Part shown: positions 59,507 through 64,000 of the stretch, one piece after another | How positions within the stretch are numbered: the stretch's first letter is position 1 | Layout of the letters: each line of letters opens with the position of its first letter | Source: Microbacterium gubbeenense DSM 15944 | Lineage (GTDB): Bacteria; Actinomycetota; Actinomycetes; Actinomycetales; Microbacteriaceae | Assembly: GCF_000422745.1 (NCBI RefSeq) | Contig: NZ_AUGQ01000005.1 | Location: 124,001-188,000, forward strand | Length of the DNA stretch: 64,000 bases | Direction of reading: 5' to 3' | Notes under the pieces: model-generated | Told to the model about the DNA's origin: nothing | Database searches by the model: none | The model's input: only the letters and a program-made list of their open reading frames with translations | Translations under genes and position numbers: made by a program

Positions 59507-59524
59507 ACCCGGGGCGATTCACTG

Positions 59525-59926
59525 TGACGAACCGGTCATCATCACAGAGCCGGTCGTGAGCCCGACCCCCACACCCACGTCCATTCCCTCACCCACGTCC
59601 ACTCCGGACCCGACCCCGACGGCCACACCGGAGCCCGAACCGAGCGCGACGCCGACGCCGACACCAGAGCCCGCTCCGAGCCCGACACCGGATCCGAGCA
59701 CGCCACAGGAACCTGCCCCGAGCCCGGGCACGCAGACGCCGGAACCAAGTACGCCCCAGACCCAGCGCCTGAAGAGCTTGAAGAGCCAGAGGCGACTGAC
59801 GAACCGGCGACGCCCGGCGGCACGCCCGAGGATCCGCCAGCCGGGCAACAGCCCACCCCGATGGCTACGCGCGGCCCCGATACGATCCCCTCGCCGACAC
59901 CGATGCCGGGCGCCAAGCTCAACTAG
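59525..59926 (+). pseudogene. Severed C-terminal part of the sigma-factor protein
   Basis: Continues the sigma-factor frame when the IS and one CTG are removed: ...GICDEPVIITEPVVSP, then Pro/Thr/Glu repeats. Near 59761 the sensible frame shifts by -1 base at a CCC run; after it the frame reads PAPEELEEPEATDEP to a TAG at 59924. Adding one C would give 864 residues in all. No start codon or signal for independent translation. Confidence 0.8.
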
Positions 59927-59968
59927 CCGCTGTGGTCCATCCCCGGGCGGTGAGCACTCCTCAACATG

Positions 59969-60169
59969 CCTGCAACCGCTCCGAGTTGCGGTCTTTAGAG
60001 CAGTTGGAGGCAGGTTCAGGAACCGACCCCCTCAACCTTCCCCCAACTGCTCCAAGTTGCGGCATATAGAGCAGTTACAGGCAGGTTCAGGAACCGGCCC
60101 ACTCAACCTTCCCCCAACTGCTCCAATATCCAACTTTTAGAGCAGTTGCAGGCATCTTCAGGCCCCCGG
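59969..60169. repeat. Three 71-bp tandem repeats with inner dyads
   Basis: Copies start at 59969, 60040 and 60111 (the third partial). Copies 1 and 2 agree at 60 of 71 positions. Each holds AACTGCTC-N16-GAGCAGTT (e.g. 60045-60052 and 60069-60076), or a close variant, able to form a hairpin. Lies in the gene-free stretch 59927-60228 between the broken sigma gene and the rplL terminator. Confidence 0.85.
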
Positions 60170-60175
60170 AATGCA

Positions 60176-60213
60176 CGAAGCCCCGCGGATCCGAACGGAT
60201 CCGCGGGGCTTCG
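60176..60213. terminator. rplJL terminator
   Basis: A 17-18-bp stem (60176-60193 with 60196-60213) with a two-base apparent loop (four-base in practice), 15 bases after the rplL stop. Confidence 0.85.
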
Positions 60214-60228
60214 AAAGCAAGCAGCTGG

Positions 60229-60612
60229 TTACTTGACGGTAACCGAGGCGCCGGCCTCTTCGAGCTTCGCCTTGGCAGCCTCGGCAGCGTCCTTGGCAAC
60301 GCCCTCGAGGACAGCCTTCGGGGCGCCGTCAACGAGGCCCTTCGCGTCGCCGAGACCGAGCGAGGTGAGCTCGCGGACAGCCTTGATGACCTGGATCTTC
60401 TTGTCGCCGGCACCCTCGAGGATGACGTCGAACTCGGTCTGCTCCTCGGCCTCTTCCGCGGCAGCGGCGGGCGCGCCAGCGGCAACAGCGGCAACGGGGG
60501 CAGCAGCGGTGACGTCGAACTTCTCCTCGAACGCCTTCACGAACTCGCTGAGCTCGATGAGCGTGAGCTCCTCGAACGCGCTGAGCAGCTCTTCAGTGCT
60601 GAGCTTCGCCAT
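60229..60612 (-). CDS. rplL: Ribosomal protein L7/L12
   Basis: 127 residues of the ribosomal stalk that recruits GTPase factors. N-terminal dimer domain ([21 protein letters not shown]), Ala-rich hinge, and C-terminal domain [22 protein letters not shown] with [13 protein letters not shown]. Downstream of rplJ by 54 bases. Confidence 0.98.
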   Translation of the reverse strand: MAKLSTEELLSAFEELTLIELSEFVKAFEEKFDVTAAAPVAAVAAGAPAAAAEEAEEQTEFDVILEGAGDKKIQVIKAVRELTSLGLGDAKGLVDGAPKAVLEGVAKDAAEAAKAKLEEAGASVTVK

Positions 60613-60666
60613 GATATTTCTCCTGTGTTTGTGAGGTAGGTAGGTGGTTTATGCGAACGCCGGCTA

Positions 60667-61182
60667 TCAGCCCGCGTTCTCCTGCTTCTCGCGCAGCGCC
60701 TCGACGGTGCGAACCGTCTTGGCCGGCAGCGCCTGGAAGACGGCAGCAGCCTTCGACATCGAAGCCTTCATCATGCCCGCGACCTTCGACAGCAGAACCT
60801 CACGGCTCTCCAGGTCTGCAAGCTTGTTGACTTCCTCAGCCGAGAGCGGGGCACCATCGAAGTACCCGCCCTTGATCACGAGAAGAGGGTGTGCCTTGGC
60901 AAAGGTGCGCAGACCCTTCGCGACGGCGACAGGGTCACCGTGAACGAAAGCAAGTGCCGACGGACCCTGAAGGTTCTCGTCGAGCCCCTCGACCCCTGCC
61001 TTACCGGCAGCGATCTTGGTCAGCGTGTTCTTCACCACGGCGTATTCCGCATCCTGACGAATGCTGTCGCGGAGCTCCTTGAGCTCCTCGACCGTCAGGC
61101 CGCGGTATTCGGTGAGCAGAACGGCGGTCGAACTCTCGAACTTATTCGCGAGCTCGGCGACCGATGCTTCCTTCAGCGCCAT
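60667..61182 (-). CDS. rplJ: Ribosomal protein L10
   Basis: 171 residues, anchors L7/L12 dimers to 23S rRNA. TAVLLTEYRGLTVEELKELR and VVKNTLTKIAA are family blocks. The start at 61182 (MALKEAS) follows AAGGAG; a GTG six bases earlier is less well placed. L10 regulates its own operon through the leader just upstream. Confidence 0.97.
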   Translation of the reverse strand: MALKEASVAELANKFESSTAVLLTEYRGLTVEELKELRDSIRQDAEYAVVKNTLTKIAAGKAGVEGLDENLQGPSALAFVHGDPVAVAKGLRTFAKAHPLLVIKGGYFDGAPLSAEEVNKLADLESREVLLSKVAGMMKASMSKAAAVFQALPAKTVRTVEALREKQENAG

Positions 61183-61372
61183 GGCCACTCCTTGATACGT
61201 ACGAGGTTCTTCACGGTGGTGAGGAACCGGCCGCGCCCACCTGCACACATGAAAAAAGCTCCGGCGCGAGGCGCACGGAGCTCAGAAACTCTCAGTACAC
61301 CTGCGCGGGCCCCTGCTCAAGCAGTGCTTCGATCGGAAACCAGGGTTTCCAACGACCGGCGGTCTTCGGCTC
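61183..61372 (-). promoter_or_regulatory. L10 leader with attenuator hairpin
   Basis: About 190 bases of untranslated leader. AGCTCCG (61257-61263) pairs with CGGAGCT (61276-61282), followed on the minus strand by six T's, a full intrinsic terminator ahead of rplJ. The upstream part can fold into the L10(L12)4-binding structure, as in other rplJ leaders. Confidence 0.75.
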
Positions 61373-61378
61373 CGACTA

Positions 61379-61408
61379 GCTTACGACACGCGCGGCGCTC
61401 GCGCCAAC
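61379..61408 (-). promoter_or_regulatory. rplJL promoter
   Basis: TTGGCG (61403-61408) and TAAGCT (61379-61384) with an 18-base spacer, just before the L10 leader. Confidence 0.65.
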
Positions 61409-61430
61409 TCGCGTCACTGGGGATCCGCCG

Positions 61431-62111
61431 TCAGTCGATCAGCGCAAGCGCGCGATACGCATCCTGCGTCGCCGCGCGCAGCATCGCCTGCTCGCGCGGG
61501 CTCATGCCGTCCTGGTTGATGGATCCACCCGTGGTCATGCGGTACAGCTCGTCGATCAGAGACGTGGCCATGCCGACGAGGTTCGCGATCTCCTTGTCGT
61601 CGCGGTCGATCCACACGCACTTCGGCTCGTCGTGAATCGGGCTGAAGTCGCGGTGCTCCTCCCACGCGAACAGCGTGCGCTCGGCGCCGAGCACGTGTTG
61701 CTGCCACCAGACCTGGCGCAGGTACTGACGCGGAATCGTGCGCCACGGCTTGTTCGTCGTTTTGATCTCGCTCAGGATCACGTGTCCACTCGCGTCCTCG
61801 ACCACCCCGTCGGGCGTCGCGAGATGGCGCCTCTCGATCTCCGCACGGAACAGCGCGCTCGAGGGCAGGATCCCGTGCTCCGCCTCCACCCACGCAGCGA
61901 TCTCCGGCTCGCGTCGGCGCCCGTGATCGGTATAGGCATTGCCCGAGAATCCGCTCGGGCGCAGTTTCTGCTTCGCCGCCCGAAGGATCGACGCGGGCGT
62001 CGACAGATGCGCCACGTCGGTCGCCGTAATGCCCTGCGACCGCGCCCGGAGCCACTCCACGCGATCGCGCGAATCGGCCACGACGCGTGACTGGAGCTCC
62101 GGAGACATCAT
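61431..62111 (-). CDS. YqaJ-like PD-(D/E)xK nuclease-fold protein
   Basis: 226 residues. Resembles YqaJ/lambda-exonuclease-like viral recombinases: GITATDVAHL, GRRREPEIAAWVE, LATPDGVV and SEIKTTNK give the metal-binding D...ExK core. No other phage genes lie nearby, so it looks like a domesticated host gene. ATGATG gives starts at 62111 or 62108. Divergent from the exporter gene. Confidence 0.8.
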   Translation of the reverse strand: MMSPELQSRVVADSRDRVEWLRARSQGITATDVAHLSTPASILRAAKQKLRPSGFSGNAYTDHGRRREPEIAAWVEAEHGILPSSALFRAEIERRHLATPDGVVEDASGHVILSEIKTTNKPWRTIPRQYLRQVWWQQHVLGAERTLFAWEEHRDFSPIHDEPKCVWIDRDDKEIANLVGMATSLIDELYRMTTGGSINQDGMSPREQAMLRAATQDAYRALALID

Positions 62112-62166
62112 CAGATCCGACGATAGTCGACCCCCTCATGGATCCCAGCAAAGACACAGCACGATT

Positions 62167-62212
62167 GGTTGTCGGAGGTCAACCACAACGATATAGTTGA
62201 CTGTACGCAACT
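62167..62212 (+). promoter_or_regulatory. Promoter with two operator-like palindromes
   Basis: TTGTCG (62169-62174) and TATAGT (62192-62197), 17 bases apart. Overlying them are GGTTG-N8-CAACC (62167-62184) and AGTTG-N8-CAACT (62195-62212), centres 28 bases apart. This suits a MarR/TetR-type repressor of the exporter. Confidence 0.65.
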
Positions 62213-62241
62213 TTCTCTGATCCTTCCTCGAAAGGAATAGC

Positions 62242-63996
62242 TTGACCTCGCCCAGCGAAAAGAAGGCCACCCGCCAGAAGCTCGAAGCGCTCTCCGGCCT
62301 CCTCTTGGCCATGTTCTGCTCGATGCTGTCGATGACGGTCGTCGGCTCGTCGATGCCGATCATCGTCGACGATCTCGGCGGCACGCAGACGCAGTACACC
62401 TGGGTCATCACGATGACCTTGCTCACGACCGCGATCTCCACCCCGATCTGGGGCAAGCTCGCTGATCTCGTGAACCGCAAGGTTCTGATGCTCACGGCGC
62501 TCGTGCTCTTCGTGCTGGCGTCGGCCGGAGCCGGGCTGTCGCAGTCGGCCGAGATGCTGATCTTCTTCCGCGCCCTGCAGGGCATCGGCGGCGGCGGGCT
62601 CCAAGCGCTCAGCCAGGTGCTGATGGCGGACATCCTGAGCCCGCGTGAGCGCGGCAAGTACATGGGCCTGTTCGCGGGCGTCATGTCGATCGGAACCGTC
62701 GGTGGCCCTCTGCTCGGCGGCTTCCTCACCGACACCATCAGTTGGCACTGGAACTTCTACGTCGGCGTTCCGCTCGGCATCGCGGCGTTCATCGTGCTCA
62801 CCAAGACGCTCAAGATCCACCAGGCCAAGCCCGAGAAGGTACGGATCGACTACTTCGGCATCGTGCTGCTGTCGGTGGCCGCAGGCTTCCTGCTCGTGTG
62901 GATCTCGAACGTGCAGACGTACGGCTGGGCCAGCTGGGAGACGCTGTACATGGTCGGCATCGCGGTCGTCGCGACCGTCGGTTTCATCATCGTCGAGATG
63001 AAGGTCGCCGAGCCGCTCATTCCGATGACCCTGTTCCGCAACAAGACGTTCACGCTCGCTGTGCTCGCGTCGATCTCGATCGGCGTGTCGATGTTCGGAA
63101 CGGCCGTTTACCTCGCGCAGTACATGCAGGTGTCCCGCGGATTCGGTCCCACCGAGGCCGGCCTCATGACGATCCCGATGGCGCTCGGAATGATGGGCGC
63201 GTCCGTCGTCATCGGACAGCTCGTCTCGCGCACCGGCAAGTGGAAGCGCTACGTCGTCACCGGCGGCGTGCTCATGGTCATCGGCACCTCGCTGCTGTCG
63301 ACCCTGCAGTACGACACGTCGCTCGTGTTGGCAGGCGTGTTCATGTTCGTGCTCGGAGCCGGCACGGGCATGACGATGCAGAACCTCGTGCTCGTGGTGC
63401 AGAACTCGACCAACCCTCGCGAGATCGGCGTCGCGTCGAGCGGTGTGAACTTCTTCCGCTCGGTCGGCGGTACGGTCGGCGTCGCCGTGATGGGATCCGT
63501 GCTGGCCGCGAGCATGACGAACCTGTTCGACGATCGCAAGGGTGATATCGAGGCCGCGATCGCTCAGATCGCAACCACCGACCCCGCCGCCGCACAGGAC
63601 ATCGGCCAAACGCTCACGAGCGGCGGGCTGCCGCCGACGCGCGGCATGCCCGAGGCGATCGCCACGATCATCGAACAGGTGTCGGCGACGTCGATCTCGC
63701 ACGCGTTCCTTGTAGGCGTGCCGCTCGCGCTGCTCAGCCTGATCGCCATCTGTTTCCTGCCGAACACGTCGCTCAACCGCAAGAACACCCAGGAACAGCT
63801 GAAGGCCGCGCAGGAGAAGGAAGCGTCGTCCGCCGTCGTCAGCGCCGCACCGGCGGAGCCTTCCGACGAGGCGTGGGACGAGGCCGAGCGCGAGCACCCG
63901 GGGTACAGCGAGGCCTGGGATGTGGCGCTCGCCTCAACCGGCGCGGTCAGACTGCCGGTACGCTCGGAGACTGAAGATGACGACGACGCACGCTGA
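62242..63996 (+). CDS. DHA2-family drug exporter (EmrB/QacA-like)
   Basis: 584 residues with about 14 TM segments. Motif A GKLADLVNRKVLM, motif C region GVMSIGTVGGPLLGGFL of antiporters, and DDLGGTQTQYTWVIT in the first outside loop. Hydrophilic tail (about 520-584) rich in Ala/Glu/Asp. Exports hydrophobic drugs in exchange for protons; substrate unknown. The start is TTG at 62242, set by AAAGGA six bases before. Probably controlled through the palindromes upstream. Confidence 0.92.
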   Translation: MTSPSEKKATRQKLEALSGLLLAMFCSMLSMTVVGSSMPIIVDDLGGTQTQYTWVITMTLLTTAISTPIWGKLADLVNRKVLMLTALVLFVLASAGAGLSQSAEMLIFFRALQGIGGGGLQALSQVLMADILSPRERGKYMGLFAGVMSIGTVGGPLLGGFLTDTISWHWNFYVGVPLGIAAFIVLTKTLKIHQAKPEKVRIDYFGIVLLSVAAGFLLVWISNVQTYGWASWETLYMVGIAVVATVGFIIVEMKVAEPLIPMTLFRNKTFTLAVLASISIGVSMFGTAVYLAQYMQVSRGFGPTEAGLMTIPMALGMMGASVVIGQLVSRTGKWKRYVVTGGVLMVIGTSLLSTLQYDTSLVLAGVFMFVLGAGTGMTMQNLVLVVQNSTNPREIGVASSGVNFFRSVGGTVGVAVMGSVLAASMTNLFDDRKGDIEAAIAQIATTDPAAAQDIGQTLTSGGLPPTRGMPEAIATIIEQVSATSISHAFLVGVPLALLSLIAICFLPNTSLNRKNTQEQLKAAQEKEASSAVVSAAPAEPSDEAWDEAEREHPGYSEAWDVALASTGAVRLPVRSETEDDDDAR

Positions 63997-64000
63997 CTCC

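Larger units (their letters stand above)
58190..59521 (+). mobile_element. IS3-family insertion sequence, 1332 bp
   Basis: Terminal inverted repeats 58190-58213 and 59498-59521 match at 22 of 24 bases, beginning TGAATCGCCCCGGGT and ending in TG/CA. The target duplication is CTG (58187-58189 and 59522-59524). It carries overlapping orfA and orfB. Inserted in the sigma-factor gene just after its fibronectin-like domain. Intact genes and tidy ends suggest recent transposition. Confidence 0.95.

Noticed and set aside
61431..62111. YqaJ-like gene as evidence of a prophage
   Set aside because: No integrase, structural or lysis genes nearby; flanked by ribosomal and transport genes.

Overview
The window is high-GC chromosomal DNA from an actinobacterium, most likely Microbacteriaceae (Microbacterium-like). 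The evidence is GC-rich codon use, WXG100 protein, CarD, GlnR, RamB, SenX3/RegX3, DUF3263 with a LytR_C protein, Nudix/phosphatase MutT1, and several gene orders familiar from Actinobacteria (carD-ispDF-cysS-rlmB; DUF3263/LytR_C near groEL; ppk1-mutT1). Coding density is high, with many 1-4 base stop/start overlaps and strong hairpin terminators between convergent genes.

Layout. 0-4 kb: the 3' part of an XPB-type helicase, then a two-component system. 4-9 kb: a lone WXG100 protein, groEL under tandem CIRCE sites, a VirR-like LytR_C protein, DUF3263, DUF2332 and msrB. 8.6-10.7 kb: a small accessory locus with a membrane protein, a secreted two-cysteine peptide, a TetR stub and a CPBP-like membrane protein. 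10.8-17.9 kb: tRNA-Thr(UGU), a DsbA-fold protein without CxxC, an orphan sugar-ABC ATPase, rlmB-cysS-ispDF and carD, and a lipoprotein. 18-21.5 kb: SenX3/RegX3, phoU with a PHO-box-like array, and gpmA. 21.5-28.9 kb: a sugar operon (binding protein, two permeases, aldolase, ADP-type sugar kinase, manA) facing a DeoR repressor. 28.9-35.3 kb: YgfZ, nitrobindin-like protein, a 44-residue membrane peptide, a beta-helix/tandem-AAA ATPase and GlnR. 35.3-43.7 kb: ppk1, mutT1, trpS, an acetyltransferase and the rib operon behind an FMN riboswitch. 43.7-51.1 kb: membrane proteins, an MHS transporter with a leader hairpin, an ABC exporter, pckG and RamB. 51.1-55.6 kb: glyA-folD behind a ZTP riboswitch, and a secreted LAPTG-anchored serine protease. 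55.6-60.2 kb: a membrane-tethered sigma factor cut by an IS3-family element and followed by 71-bp tandem repeats. 60.2-64 kb: rplJL with an L10 leader, a YqaJ-like nuclease and a DHA2 exporter with two operator-like palindromes.

Links between genes. The sugar transporter lacks an ATPase, and the orphan MsmK-type ATPase at 11.9 kb could supply it. RegX3 could act through PHO-like boxes before phoU and ppk1. The most unusual item is the sigma factor. Its N-terminal sigma domains are fused to a zinc-finger-like segment, membrane helices and a long Pro/Thr-rich, fibronectin-like outside part. Removing the IS and one copy of the 3-bp target duplication restores the reading frame exactly, and one further single-base loss separates the last ~55 codons. 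No CRISPR array, rRNA or prophage was seen.
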